Positions 7,001-16,195 of a stretch of DNA of 64,000 bases are shown one piece after another. The DNA lies in assembly GCF_024213195.1 (NCBI RefSeq), contig NZ_JANAVF010000015.1, forward strand, positions 1 to 64,000, written 5' to 3'. The notes under the pieces are model-generated. The model was not told the origin of the DNA and ran no database searches. It saw only the letters and a list, made by a program, of their open reading frames with translations. The stretch is from Streptomyces sp. TBY4 (GTDB taxonomy: Bacteria > Actinomycetota > Actinomycetes > Streptomycetales > Streptomycetaceae). The stretch's first letter is position 1; every line of letters begins with the position of its first letter. The position numbers and the translations under genes were made by a program.

Positions 7001-9575
7001 GAAGATCGACATCGACGCCCGCGGCGAGATCCTGGAGCTCAAGACCACCATCAACACGATGGTCGACCAGCTGTCCTCCTTCGCCGACCAGGTGACCCGG
7101 GTGGCCCGTGAGGTGGGTACCGAGGGCATCCTCGGCGGCCAGGCGCGGGTGCGGGACGTGGACGGCACCTGGCGCGACCTGACCGAGTCCGTGAACGAGA
7201 TGGCCGGGAACCTCACCCGGCAGGTGCGCGCCATCGCGGCCGTCGCCACGGCGGTGACGCGGGGCGATCTCAACCTGAAGATCGACGTGGACGCGGCCGG
7301 CGAGATCCAGGTCCTCCAGGACAACCTCAACACGATGATCGCCAACCTGCGCGACACCACCCTGGCCAACAAGGAGCAGGACTGGCTCAAGGGCAACCTC
7401 GCCCGCATCTCCGCCCTGATGCAGGGCCGCCGTGAGCTGGACGACGTGGCCTCGCTGATCATGAGCGAGCTGACCCCGGTGGTCTCCGCGCAGCACGGCG
7501 CGTTCTTCCTGGCGCTGCCGGCCGGCGGTACCACCGAGATCGGGACCGACGGGGGCGCGGAGGGCTCGTACGAGCTGCGGATGCGCGGGAGTTACGCGTA
7601 CGCGGGCGGCCAGATGCCCATCTCCTTCCGGCCGGGGGAGGGGCTGATCGGCATGGTCGCCGAGGAGAAGCGGATGGTGCTCATCGAGAACACCCCGCCC
7701 GGCTACCTGAAGATCTCCTCCGGGCTCGGCGAGGCCCCGCCCGCGCACGTGATCGTGCTGCCGGTGCTCTTCGAGGGGAAGGTGCTCGGCGTCATCGAGC
7801 TGGCCTCCTTCCAGCCCTTCACGCAGATCCAGAAGGACTTCCTCAGCCAGATCGCCGAGATGATCGGTACGAGCGTCAACACGATCTCCGTCAACTCCAA
7901 GACGGAGATGCTGCTCAAGCAGTCGCAGGAGATGACCGAGCAGCTGCGCGAGCGCTCCGACGAGCTGGAGAACCGGCAGAAGGCCCTCCAGGCCGCCAAC
8001 GCCGAGCTGGAGGAGAAGGCCGAGCTGCTGGCCCAGCAGAACCGGGACATCGAGGTGAAGAACACCGAGATCGAGGAGGCCCGGCAGGTCCTGGAGGAGC
8101 GCGCCGAGCAGCTCGCGGTCTCGATGCGCTACAAGAGCGAGTTCCTGGCGAACATGTCGCACGAGCTGCGGACCCCGCTCAACTCCCTGCTGATCCTGGC
8201 CAAGCTGCTCGCCGACAACGCGGACGAGAACCTCTCGCCGAAGCAGGTGGAGTTCGCCGAGACCATCCACGGGGCCGGCTCCGACCTGCTCCAGCTGATC
8301 AACGACATCCTGGACCTGTCGAAGGTCGAGGCCGGGAAGATGGACGTCTCGCCGACGCGGATCGCGCTCGTGCAGCTCGTCGACTACGTGGAGGCCACCT
8401 TCCGGCCGCTCACCGCGGAGAAGGGGCTCGACTTCTCGGTACGGGTCTCCCCGGAGCTCCCGGCCACCCTGCACACCGACGAGCAGCGGCTGCTCCAGGT
8501 GCTGCGCAACCTGCTGTCGAACGCGGTGAAGTTCACCGACACCGGGGCGGTGGAGCTGGTGATCCGGCCCGCCGGGGCCGATGTGCCCGTCGCCATCCGC
8601 GAGCAGCTGCTGGAGGCCGGTTCGCTGCGGGAGGCCGATGCCGACCTGATCGCCTTCTCGGTGACCGACACCGGGATCGGGATCGCCGCGAGCAAGATGC
8701 TGGTGATCTTCGAGGCGTTCAAGCAGGCCGACGGGACCACCAGCCGCAAGTACGGCGGCACCGGCCTCGGACTGTCCATCAGCCGGGAGATCGCCCGGCT
8801 GCTGGGCGGGGAGATCCACGCGGCGAGCGAGCCCGGCCGCGGGTCCACCTTCACGCTGTACCTGCCGCTGCACCCGAGCGAGCTGCCCCCGCAGGGGTAC
8901 GCGCCGCCGACGCCGGGCGGGGCGCGCGGGGAGCTGTACCGCCGCCCGGTCGCCGAGGAGGTGCGGCCCGAGCTGCCGGCGGCGCCGGTGGCGCAGGGCC
9001 CCGTACCGTCCGTCGGACCGATGGCGCTGCCGCGGGCCGGGGAACCGGCCGGGCAGGGGTCGTCGGCGCTGTTCCGGCGGCGCCGCAAGGCGATGGCCGA
9101 GCCGCCGCTGCGGGCGGAGGTGCCGGGACAGGGCGACGCGGACGCGTGGGCCGTGGAGGAGCCGCTGCCGACGGCGCCGCGGACGTACGACTTCCACGGC
9201 GAGCGGGTGCTGATCGTGGACGACGACGTGCGCAACGTGTTCGCGCTGACCAGCGTGCTGGAACAGCACGGGCTGGCGGTGCTGTACGCGGAGAACGGCC
9301 GGGAGGGCATCGAGGTCCTGGAGCAGCACGACGACGTGGCGCTCGTGCTGATGGACATCATGATGCCGGAGATGGACGGGTACGCGACGACCTCGGCGAT
9401 CCGGCGGATGCCCCAGTTCGAGGGGCTGCCGATCATCGCGCTGACGGCGAAGGCGATGAAGGGGGACCGGGAGAAGGCGATCGAGTCCGGTGCCTCGGAC
9501 TACGTGACCAAGCCGGTCGAGCCCGACTACCTACTGTCGGTCATGGAAGGGCACATGCGCGGGGCCGGGGCGTGA
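4065..9575 (+). CDS. osaA: OsaA: giant poly-HAMP hybrid sensor histidine kinase
   Basis: This protein has 1836 residues from the GTG at 4065, preferred because GGGAGGGA sits just upstream; an in-frame GTG at 4014 would add 17 residues. There is no membrane segment, so it is a cytoplasmic sensor. Residues 175-1094 are ten tandem 92-residue units, each with two HAMP-like halves (EVTRVAREVGTEG...LGGQA, then WKDLTDSVN...GDLS.K). A GAF domain follows (about 1118-1275), then a coiled coil (about 1285-1355) and HisKA with the phospho-acceptor H1366 (MSHELRTPLNS). An HATPase carries the N box LLSNAVKF and GTGLGLS. A Pro/Ala linker leads to a receiver domain with D1764 (LMDIMMPEMDGY). In S. coelicolor OsaA-OsaB governs osmoadaptation and development. 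osaB follows after 229 bases, and osaC is divergent. Confidence 0.93.
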   Translation: MEAGAAVRRTGTRPKGGRSRRGETTEVDTAALNRLLTALVSMRDGNFRKRLTVSGDGVMAEIAAVYNEVADRNLHLTGELSRVRRMVGREGKLSERLETGACEGSWAAAIDASNQLVDDLARPVSEVGRVLSAVAEGDLDQRMDLRTQAAEGAGHPLRGEFLKVGRTVNNLVDQLSAFTDEVTRVALEVGTEGKLGGQAQVRGMSGSWKDLTDSVNTMAYRLTAQVRDIALVTTAVAKGDLSRKVTVHVAGEMLQLKNTVNTMVDQLSSFSSEVTRVAREVGTEGELGGQAKVPGVAGVWKDLTDSVNTMAGNLTAQVRGIAQVTTAVANGDLSQKVRVSARGEVAQLAETINQMTETLRTFADEVTRVASEVGAKGTLGGQAQVPGAAGTWKDLTDSVNTVFRNLTTQVRDIATVTTAVANGDLSQKVTVNVAGEMLELKNTVNTMVDQLQSFGAEVTRVAREVGVEGELGGQAQVPGAAGTWKDLTDSVNTAFRNLTGQVRNIAQVTTAVANGDLSQKVTVDVSGEMLQLKNTVNTMVDQLSSFADQVTRMARDVGTEGRLGGQARVEGVSGTWKELTDSVNFMAGNLTSQVRQIAQVTTAVARGDLSQKIDVDARGEILELKNTINTMVDQLSAFAEQVTRVARDVGTEGRLGGQAQVPGVAGVWRDLTDSVNGMAGNLTSQVRNIAQVATAVARGDLSQKIDVDARGEILELKNTLNTMVDQLSNFAEQVTRVAREVGTEGILGGQAEVKGVSGTWKDLTQSVNFMANNLTSQVRNIAEVTTAVATGDLSKKITVDAKGEILELVTTVNTMVDQLSSFAEQVTRVAREVGSEGILGGQARVRGVTGIWKDLTDNVNLMANNLTSQVRNISQVSSAVANGDLTKKVTVEARGEVAQLADTVNTMVKTLSSFADEVTRVAREVGTEGRLGGQAHVPGVSGTWKDLTDSVNFMASNLTGQVRQIAMVTTAIAKGDMTKKIDIDARGEILELKTTINTMVDQLSSFADQVTRVAREVGTEGILGGQARVRDVDGTWRDLTESVNEMAGNLTRQVRAIAAVATAVTRGDLNLKIDVDAAGEIQVLQDNLNTMIANLRDTTLANKEQDWLKGNLARISALMQGRRELDDVASLIMSELTPVVSAQHGAFFLALPAGGTTEIGTDGGAEGSYELRMRGSYAYAGGQMPISFRPGEGLIGMVAEEKRMVLIENTPPGYLKISSGLGEAPPAHVIVLPVLFEGKVLGVIELASFQPFTQIQKDFLSQIAEMIGTSVNTISVNSKTEMLLKQSQEMTEQLRERSDELENRQKALQAANAELEEKAELLAQQNRDIEVKNTEIEEARQVLEERAEQLAVSMRYKSEFLANMSHELRTPLNSLLILAKLLADNADENLSPKQVEFAETIHGAGSDLLQLINDILDLSKVEAGKMDVSPTRIALVQLVDYVEATFRPLTAEKGLDFSVRVSPELPATLHTDEQRLLQVLRNLLSNAVKFTDTGAVELVIRPAGADVPVAIREQLLEAGSLREADADLIAFSVTDTGIGIAASKMLVIFEAFKQADGTTSRKYGGTGLGLSISREIARLLGGEIHAASEPGRGSTFTLYLPLHPSELPPQGYAPPTPGGARGELYRRPVAEEVRPELPAAPVAQGPVPSVGPMALPRAGEPAGQGSSALFRRRRKAMAEPPLRAEVPGQGDADAWAVEEPLPTAPRTYDFHGERVLIVDDDVRNVFALTSVLEQHGLAVLYAENGREGIEVLEQHDDVALVLMDIMMPEMDGYATTSAIRRMPQFEGLPIIALTAKAMKGDREKAIESGASDYVTKPVEPDYLLSVMEGHMRGAGA
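4587..7346 (+). repeat. Ten tandem 276-bp units encoding the OsaA HAMP array
   Basis: The coding DNA repeats in exact 276-bp steps (92 codons), with no length change among ten units. Stretches such as those for NTMVDQLSSF, VTRVAREVGTEG and GGQA are nearly identical at DNA level. Units 2 and 8 diverge together in their second half (GEVAQLA instead of GEMLQLK or GEILELK), a hint that the array grew by duplication of multi-unit blocks. Confidence 0.92.
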
Positions 9576-9804
9576 CCGGGCGGGCAGGGGGGAACCCACG
9601 GGGGAACCTTCTGCCCTTCCTCCACGTTTCCGCTTCGTGCGCTGTGACATCTTGGTGACAGGGTGTGGCGATCTCGGGACTGGGGCTACGATGACCGGCA
9701 CAAGGACGGACGGCGCAAGGATGCCGTCCTCTGGGGCGGGGCCCGGCGCACAGGCCGGAGCCAGGAGCCGGGGAGGCCCCATGCCGGGGCGAGGAGGACA
9801 GGGC

Positions 9805-10491
9805 ATGGTGCAGAAGGCCAAGATCCTCCTGGTCGACGACCGGCCGGAGAATCTGCTGGCGCTGGAGGCCATCCTCTCCGCGCTCGATCAGACACTGGTC
9901 CGGGCGTCGTCGGGGGAGGAAGCGCTCAAGGCGCTGCTGACGGACGACTTCGCGGTCATCCTGCTCGACGTGCAGATGCCGGGCATGGACGGGTTCGAGA
10001 CGGCCGCGCACATCAAGCGGCGGGAGCGGACCCGGGACATCCCGATCATCTTCCTCACGGCGATCAACCACGGTCCGCACCACACCTTCCGCGGGTACGC
10101 GGCGGGCGCGGTGGACTACATCTCCAAGCCCTTCGACCCGTGGGTGCTGCGGGCCAAGGTCTCGGTGTTCGTCGAGCTGTATACGAAGAACTGCCAACTG
10201 CGCGAGCAGGCGGCGCTGCTGAGGCTCCAGCTGGAGGGCGGCAGCTCCAACGGCGCGGTGGACGGCTCCAAGGAGACGGCCGGCCTGCTGGCCGAGCTCT
10301 CCGCGCGGCTGGCCGCGGTGGAGGAGCAGGCGGAGGCGCTGACCAAGCAGCTCGGCGAAGAGGCGGCCGATCCCTCGGTGGTGGCCACCGCGGCCCACCT
10401 GGAGCGCAAGCTCACCGGACTGCGGCGGGCGCTCGACGCGCTGGAGCCGGGGACCGGCGGCGGGGCTCCCGTACTGCCCGCGCAGGGCTGA
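9805..10491 (+). CDS. osaB: OsaB: response regulator of the osmoadaptation system
   Basis: The ATG at 9805 follows GAGGAGG at 9791-9797 and gives 228 residues; an ATG at 9781 is a weaker alternative. Residues 5-125 form a receiver domain with the acid pair D11/D12, phospho-acceptor D55 (ILLDVQMPGMDGF), T85 and K108 (YISKPFD). The rest is not a DNA-binding domain: residues 150-215 are Ala/Glu/Leu-rich and look like a coiled coil. OsaB of S. coelicolor is required for growth and aerial development at high osmolarity. Here it lies downstream of osaA with its own 229-base upstream region, so it may have its own promoter. Output is likely through protein contacts. Confidence 0.92.
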   Translation: MVQKAKILLVDDRPENLLALEAILSALDQTLVRASSGEEALKALLTDDFAVILLDVQMPGMDGFETAAHIKRRERTRDIPIIFLTAINHGPHHTFRGYAAGAVDYISKPFDPWVLRAKVSVFVELYTKNCQLREQAALLRLQLEGGSSNGAVDGSKETAGLLAELSARLAAVEEQAEALTKQLGEEAADPSVVATAAHLERKLTGLRRALDALEPGTGGGAPVLPAQG

Positions 10492-10683
10492 GCTCCGCGG
10501 AGGCCCCTCGGGCCGTTCCTGGCGGCCGGACTGGCGGGCCGTCAGGACTGGCGGAGCGTCAGGGCGGGCTGCCGGTACGGGCCGAGAGTGCGTGCGTCTC
10601 CCACGCGGGAGCCGGAACGACACGAACGGGTGAAGGGGTGGGCACGCGTGTCCACCGGCGCCCGCACGGGTAACCTCGGGCGC

Positions 10684-13473
10684 ATGGCCTCAAGTACGTC
10701 CGGTAAGGGTTCCCAGAGCACGGCGGGCACCGCGAAGGGCCGCACCGGCCGTACGACGGCGCCGGCGAAGAAGGCTGCCCCAGCGCGCAAGCCGCCCGCC
10801 AAGAAGACGGCGTCGCCCGCCGCCAGGCGCGGCCCCGTCAAGAAGGTCGCGCCGAAGCCCGCGCCGTCCCCCACCGGGGGAGTGCTGCGGCTGGTGCGCG
10901 CCTTCTGGCTCGGCATCGCGCACGCGGTCGGCGCCATCTTCCGCGGCATCGGCCAGGGCGCGAAGAACCTCGACCCGGCCCACCGCAAGGACGGCCTCGC
11001 CCTGCTGCTCCTCGCGCTCGCGCTGATCGTCGCCGCCGGGACCTGGTCCAACCTGAGCGGGCCCGTCGGGGATCTGGTGACCATGCTGGTCACCGGCGCC
11101 TTCGGGCGGCTCGACCTGCTCGTGCCGGTCCTGCTCGGCGTCATGGCGGTACGTTTCATCCGCCATCCCGAACAGGCCGACGCCAACGGCCGCATCGGCA
11201 TCGGGCTCTCGGCGCTGGTCGTCGGAGTCCTGGGGCTCGTGCACATCGCCTGCGGAGCCCCCGGGCGCGACGAGGGCACCACCGCCATGCAGAACGCAGG
11301 CGGGCTGATCGGCTGGGGCGCCTCGAAGCCGCTGATCTTCACGATGGGCGCGCCGCTGGCCGTACCGATGCTGGTGCTGCTCACCGTCTTCGGGCTGCTC
11401 GTGGTCACCGCCACCCCCGTCAACGCGATCCCGCAGCGGCTGCGCAGCGCCGGGATCCGCCTCGGGGTCATCGCTCCGAACGAGTACGACGCCGAGTACG
11501 CGGAGCACGGGGACGCCGCCGGCGCGGACCGGCATGACGCCGAGCAGTGGCGGGCCCGTTCCGGGGCCGCCGGGCCGGGAGACCCGGCGGAGGCCGCCGA
11601 GGAGGAGGCGCTCGCCCGGCGGCGGCGTCCCCGTAGGAGCGCGGGCAGGCCCGCCATGGAGCGCGGGATGGACGCCGTCGACGTGGCCGCGGCGGCCGCC
11701 GCCGCGCTGGACGGGGTGGTGTACGGCGGCATGCCGCCGTCCCCGCTGGTCGCCGACCTCACGCAGGGCATCTCGGCGGAGCGCGAAGGTCGCGAAGGTT
11801 CAGAGGTCACCGCTCCGGTCCCGGCGGCCCGGGAGGAGAAGGTCGCGCGGGGCGAGGAGGCCGCCGAGGCCGCGGCCCCGCCGCACGACACCACCGCTGC
11901 GGCGTCGGGGACGCTGTCCGTGCCCGACCTGACCAAGGCCCCGCCCCAGACCCAGGCGCTGCCGCCCCGCGCCGAGCAGCTCCAGCTGCGCGGGGACATC
12001 ACGTACTCCCTGCCCTCGCTGGACCTGCTGGAGAAGGGCGGGCCGGGCAAGACCCGCAGCGCCGCGAACGACGCGGTCGTGGCCTCGCTGACGAACGTGT
12101 TCATGGAGTTCAAGGTCGACGCGAAGGTCACCGGCTTCACCCGGGGCCCGACGGTGACCCGCTACGAGGTGGAGCTCGGCCCGGCCGTGAAGGTCGAGCG
12201 GATCACGGCGCTGGCGAAGAACATCGCCTACGCGGTGGCCTCGCCCGACGTGCGCATCATCAGCCCGATCCCGGGCAAGTCGGCGGTCGGCATCGAGATC
12301 CCGAACACCGACCGGGAGATGGTCAACCTCGGGGACGTGCTCCGGCTGGCGGACGCCGCCGAGGACGACCACCCGATGCTGGTGGCGCTGGGCAAGGACG
12401 TCGAGGGCGGGTACGTCATGGCCAACCTCGCCAAGATGCCGCACGTGCTGGTGGCCGGCGCCACCGGTTCCGGCAAGTCCTCCTGCATCAACTGCCTGAT
12501 CACCTCGGTGATGGTGCGGGCCACCCCGGAGGACGTCCGGATGGTGCTCGTGGACCCCAAGCGGGTGGAGCTGACGGCGTACGAGGGCATCCCGCACCTG
12601 ATCACGCCGATCATCACCAACCCCAAGCGGGCCGCCGAGGCGCTCCAGTGGGTCGTGCGCGAGATGGACCTGCGCTACGACGACCTGGCGGCCTTCGGGT
12701 ACCGGCACATCGACGACTTCAACCAGGCGATCCGCGACGGCAAGATCAAGCTGCCGCCGGGCAGCGAGCGGGAGCTCAGCCCGTACCCGTACCTGCTGGT
12801 GATCGTCGACGAGCTCGCCGACCTGATGATGGTGGCCCCGCGCGACGTGGAGGACTCGATCGTCCGCATCACCCAGCTGGCCCGCGCGGCCGGCATCCAC
12901 CTGGTGCTCGCGACCCAGCGGCCCTCGGTGGACGTGGTGACCGGTCTGATCAAGGCGAACGTGCCCTCGCGCCTGGCCTTCGCCACCTCCTCGCTCGCCG
13001 ACAGCCGGGTCATCCTCGACCAGCCGGGCGCCGAGAAGCTCATCGGCAAGGGCGACGGACTGTTCCTGCCGATGGGGGCGAACAAGCCGGTGCGGCTCCA
13101 GGGAGCCTTCGTCACCGAGGACGAGATCGCCGGGATCGTGCAGCACTGCAAGGACCAGATGGCGCCCGTCTTCCGCAACGACGTCACCGTCGGGCAGAAG
13201 CAGACGAAGGAGATCGACGAGGAGATCGGCGACGACCTGGACCTGCTGTGCCAGGCGGCCGAGCTGGTCGTCTCCACGCAGTTCGGGTCCACCTCGATGC
13301 TCCAGCGCAAGCTGCGGGTCGGGTTCGCGAAGGCCGGGCGGCTGATGGACCTGATGGAGTCGCGGGGGATCGTCGGACCGAGCGAGGGGTCGAAGGCGCG
13401 CGACGTGCTGCTGAAGGCCGACGAGCTCGACGGCGTGCTCGCGGTGATCCGGGGGGAGACTCCCCCCGAGTAA
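10684..13473 (+). CDS. ftsK: FtsK/SpoIIIE DNA translocase
   Basis: This septum-located motor pumps chromosomes through closing septa. It has 929 residues from the ATG at 10684; the open frame extends upstream but lacks a good ribosome site there. The first 60 residues are Lys/Ala/Pro-rich. Four membrane segments follow (for example LALLLLALALIVAAG and MLVLLTVFGLLVV), then a disordered linker. The motor has Walker A GATGSGKS at 592-599, Walker B LLVIVDELADL near 705, and RPSVDVVTGLIKANVPSR. The C-terminus (STSMLQRKLRVGFAKAGRLMD) is the winged-helix gamma domain that reads oriented chromosomal motifs. In Streptomyces the protein acts mainly during sporulation septation. Confidence 0.96.
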   Translation: MASSTSGKGSQSTAGTAKGRTGRTTAPAKKAAPARKPPAKKTASPAARRGPVKKVAPKPAPSPTGGVLRLVRAFWLGIAHAVGAIFRGIGQGAKNLDPAHRKDGLALLLLALALIVAAGTWSNLSGPVGDLVTMLVTGAFGRLDLLVPVLLGVMAVRFIRHPEQADANGRIGIGLSALVVGVLGLVHIACGAPGRDEGTTAMQNAGGLIGWGASKPLIFTMGAPLAVPMLVLLTVFGLLVVTATPVNAIPQRLRSAGIRLGVIAPNEYDAEYAEHGDAAGADRHDAEQWRARSGAAGPGDPAEAAEEEALARRRRPRRSAGRPAMERGMDAVDVAAAAAAALDGVVYGGMPPSPLVADLTQGISAEREGREGSEVTAPVPAAREEKVARGEEAAEAAAPPHDTTAAASGTLSVPDLTKAPPQTQALPPRAEQLQLRGDITYSLPSLDLLEKGGPGKTRSAANDAVVASLTNVFMEFKVDAKVTGFTRGPTVTRYEVELGPAVKVERITALAKNIAYAVASPDVRIISPIPGKSAVGIEIPNTDREMVNLGDVLRLADAAEDDHPMLVALGKDVEGGYVMANLAKMPHVLVAGATGSGKSSCINCLITSVMVRATPEDVRMVLVDPKRVELTAYEGIPHLITPIITNPKRAAEALQWVVREMDLRYDDLAAFGYRHIDDFNQAIRDGKIKLPPGSERELSPYPYLLVIVDELADLMMVAPRDVEDSIVRITQLARAAGIHLVLATQRPSVDVVTGLIKANVPSRLAFATSSLADSRVILDQPGAEKLIGKGDGLFLPMGANKPVRLQGAFVTEDEIAGIVQHCKDQMAPVFRNDVTVGQKQTKEIDEEIGDDLDLLCQAAELVVSTQFGSTSMLQRKLRVGFAKAGRLMDLMESRGIVGPSEGSKARDVLLKADELDGVLAVIRGETPPE

Positions 13474-13606
13474 CGGGCAAAGGATCGGGGGCAACCGTTT
13501 CCCCGGGTCGCGTGTCTAGTTGAGGGAGGTGGCGGCCCGTTCCGGGTCGCCGCACCGGGTGGGAGCTCTTTGGCCATTCGTATGGCGTACGGAGTCCCCT
13601 CTCCGG

Positions 13607-13637
13607 TTGCCTCACCCTTTCGTCACCCCCCTAGACT
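13607..13637 (+). promoter_or_regulatory. Possible promoter of the RodZ-like gene
   Basis: TTGCCT (13607-13612) and TAGACT (13632-13637) are separated by 19 bases, about 40 bases before the chosen start. The -10 fits TANNNT, but the spacer is long, so this is tentative. Confidence 0.35.
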
Positions 13638-13677
13638 GGACTTCCAGCAGGTGGCTACACGCTCGAAAGGCGCCCTC

Positions 13678-14574
13678 GTGTCCATCGGCAACGCCAACTC
13701 CCCCGAAGATGAACGGCCTTCGACCGACGACCGGTCCGAGGACCGCCTCGTCGAACGTTCCGTCGAAGAGCCGTCGATCGGGACGGCCCTCAAGAAGGCC
13801 CGGATCGCCGCCGGGCTGACTGTCGACGAGGTCAGTTCCACCACCCGCGTGCGCATTCCGATCGTGCACGCGATCGAATCCGACGATTTCACGCGCTGCG
13901 GCGGCGACGTCTATGCCCGCGGCCACATCCGTACGCTCGCCCGTGCCGTACGACTCGATCCGGAACCCCTGGTCGAGAGCTACGACGCGGCCCACGGCGG
14001 CCGGCCGGCACCCACCCCCGCCGCGCCGATGTTCGAAGCCGAGCGGATCCGCCCCGAACGGCAGCGGCCCAACTGGACCGCGGCCATGGTCGCCGCCATC
14101 GTCGCCGTGATCGGCTTCGTCGGCTTCACGGCCTTCGGCGGCGCCGACGAGAAGACCAAGCGGCCGGTGGCGGAAGGTTCCGCCGCGCCGAAGCCCGCAC
14201 CCACCCCGAACGCGTCCAAGCCGTCGGTCCAGGCGCCGCCGGCGCCCACGGCTCCCAAGCCGGAGCCTTCGGACAGTGCCATCGCCGCCGCGCCCAAGGA
14301 CCTCGTCACGGTCGTCCTGACGGCCAACGACGGCGAGAGCTGGATCTCGGCCAAGGACCACAGCGGCCGGCTCCTCTTCGACGGCACCCTCGAACAGGGT
14401 CAGTCGAAGACGTTCACGGACAAGGAGTCCATCGACCTGGTGCTCGGCGATGCCGGGGTCGTGAAGCTCTTCGTGAACGGCAAGGAGATCAAGGACGAGT
14501 TCCAGCCCGGACAGGTGGAACGTCTCACATACACCAAGGACGACCCGCGTGAGGGTCAGGCCCAGGCGGGCTGA
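13678..14574 (+). CDS. RodZ-like helix-turn-helix membrane protein with DUF4115 domain
   Basis: This 298-residue protein runs from GTG 13678 (AAAGG upstream; GTG 13651 is the alternative). Residues 33-105 are a RodZ-type HTH (GTALKKARIAAGLTVDEVSSTTRVR, IPIVHAIESDDF, YARGHIRTLARAV). A Pro-rich stretch leads to one membrane helix near 137-155 (AAIVAVIGFVGFTAF), an extracellular Pro/Ala linker, and a C-terminal DUF4115 beta domain (GESWISAKDHSGRLLFDGTLEQG). In rods RodZ links MreB to the cell wall machinery; in actinobacteria the role of this paralogue is unclear. It lies between ftsK and rimO, 204 bases behind ftsK. Confidence 0.85.
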   Translation: MSIGNANSPEDERPSTDDRSEDRLVERSVEEPSIGTALKKARIAAGLTVDEVSSTTRVRIPIVHAIESDDFTRCGGDVYARGHIRTLARAVRLDPEPLVESYDAAHGGRPAPTPAAPMFEAERIRPERQRPNWTAAMVAAIVAVIGFVGFTAFGGADEKTKRPVAEGSAAPKPAPTPNASKPSVQAPPAPTAPKPEPSDSAIAAAPKDLVTVVLTANDGESWISAKDHSGRLLFDGTLEQGQSKTFTDKESIDLVLGDAGVVKLFVNGKEIKDEFQPGQVERLTYTKDDPREGQAQAG

Positions 14575-14701
14575 CCGGCGGGGCCTGACCAGCAGGGAAT
14601 AGAACGTTCCGGATCCCCGGGGTGCCGCGCCGCATCCCGGGGATCTTGCCGTCCGGGACGGGAGGCGGGGGCCGGTGCCGGGACGAAGTAGTCTTGAGCC
14701 C

Positions 14702-16195
14702 ATGCCCGAACGCCGTACCGTCGCCCTTGTCACTCTTGGCTGCGCCCGTAACGAGGTGGACTCGGAGGAGCTCGCAGGCCGCTTGGCGGCGGATGGCTGG
14801 GAGCTCGTCGAGGACGCCGCCGATGCGGACGTAGCCGTCGTCAACACCTGCGGCTTCGTCGAAGCCGCCAAGAAGGACTCCGTAGACGCCCTGCTGGAAG
14901 CCAACGATCTCAAGGATCATGGCAAGACCCAGGCCGTCGTAGCCGTCGGCTGTATGGCCGAGCGCTACGGCAAGGAACTCGCCGAAGCGCTCCCCGAGGC
15001 CGACGGCGTGCTCGGCTTCGACGACTACGCCGACATCTCCGACCGCCTCCAGACCATCCTCAACGGCGGCATCCACGCCTCCCACACCCCGCGCGACCGG
15101 CGCAAGCTGCTGCCGATCAGCCCGGCGGCGCGCCAGGAGGCCGAGGTGGCCCTGCCGGGCCACGCCCAGGAGCCCGAAGCCGCTCCCGCCGACCTCCCCG
15201 AGGGCCTCGCGCCCGCCTCCGGTCCGCGTGCCCCGCTGCGCCGCCGCCTGGACAAGAGCCCGGTCGCCTCGGTCAAGCTCGCCTCCGGCTGCGACCGGCG
15301 CTGCTCCTTCTGCGCCATCCCGTCCTTCCGCGGCTCCTTCATCTCCCGCCGTCCCAGCGACGTGCTCGGCGAGACGCGCTGGCTCGCGGAGCAGGGCGTC
15401 AAGGAGATCATGCTGGTCTCCGAGAACAACACCTCGTACGGCAAGGACCTGGGCGACATCCGCCTGCTGGAGACCCTGCTGCCCGAGCTGGCCGGGGTGG
15501 ACGGCATCGAGCGCGTCCGCGTCAGCTACCTCCAGCCCGCCGAGATGCGGCCCGGCCTGATCGACGTACTCACCTCGACCCCCAAGGTCGTCCCGTACTT
15601 CGACCTGTCCTTCCAGCACTCGGCCCCCGACGTGCTCCGCGCCATGCGCCGCTTCGGTGACACCGACCGCTTCCTGGAGCTGCTGGACACCATCCGCTCC
15701 AAGGCCCCGACGGCCGGCGTCCGGTCCAACTTCATCGTCGGCTTCCCTGGCGAGAAGGAATCGGACTTCGCCGAGCTGGAGCGCTTCCTCACCAGCGCGC
15801 GGCTCGACGCCATCGGCGTCTTCGGCTACTCCGACGAGGACGGCACCGAGGCCGTCACGTACGAGAACAAGCTCGACGAGGACACCATCGCCGAGCGCCT
15901 CGCCCACATGCAGCGCCTCGCCGAGGAGCTCACCTCGCAGCGCGCGGAGGAGCGGATCGGGGAGACCCTGGAGGTACTCGTCGAGACGGTCGTCCCGATC
16001 GACGAGGCGGAGGAGGGCGAGGGAGCCTACGGGCGCGCCGCCCACCAGGCGCCCGAGACCGACGGCCAGGTCGTCTTCACGGACGGCGCGGGCCTGGTCC
16101 CGGGGCGTATCGTCACCGCGAAGGTGGTCGGCACCCTGGGTGTGGACCTCGTGGCGGAGCCCCTGGGCGTGGATCTTGAGGAGGCGGCCGGATGA
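14702..16195 (+). CDS. rimO: RimO: ribosomal protein S12 methylthiotransferase
   Basis: A radical-SAM enzyme of 497 residues that adds a methylthio group to the beta carbon of a conserved Asp in ribosomal protein S12. The N-terminal UPF0004 domain starts VALVTLGCARNEVDSE and holds the auxiliary cluster cysteines. The radical-SAM cluster is C197-x3-C201-x2-C204 (SGCDRRCSFCAIPSFRG). The C-terminus is a TRAM domain. RimO rather than MiaB is indicated by LGCARNEVDSE and SFRG; the true MiaB is at 56141. A Pro/Ala/Glu-rich insertion of about 50 residues separates UPF0004 from the radical-SAM domain. The stop overlaps the pgsA start (ATGA), so the two are translationally coupled. Confidence 0.93.
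   Translation: MPERRTVALVTLGCARNEVDSEELAGRLAADGWELVEDAADADVAVVNTCGFVEAAKKDSVDALLEANDLKDHGKTQAVVAVGCMAERYGKELAEALPEADGVLGFDDYADISDRLQTILNGGIHASHTPRDRRKLLPISPAARQEAEVALPGHAQEPEAAPADLPEGLAPASGPRAPLRRRLDKSPVASVKLASGCDRRCSFCAIPSFRGSFISRRPSDVLGETRWLAEQGVKEIMLVSENNTSYGKDLGDIRLLETLLPELAGVDGIERVRVSYLQPAEMRPGLIDVLTSTPKVVPYFDLSFQHSAPDVLRAMRRFGDTDRFLELLDTIRSKAPTAGVRSNFIVGFPGEKESDFAELERFLTSARLDAIGVFGYSDEDGTEAVTYENKLDEDTIAERLAHMQRLAEELTSQRAEERIGETLEVLVETVVPIDEAEEGEGAYGRAAHQAPETDGQVVFTDGAGLVPGRIVTAKVVGTLGVDLVAEPLGVDLEEAAG

Noticed and set aside
4587..7346. CRISPR-like or satellite array
   Set aside because: Repeats are 276 bp, contiguous, in frame and encode HAMP units; there are no unique spacers.
5139..9329. 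A 1396-codon minus-strand open frame opposite osaA
   Set aside because: It is the mirror of the repetitive HAMP array in a GC-rich gene. Its product is His/Val/Gly-rich without domains, and the plus strand carries clear kinase motifs.
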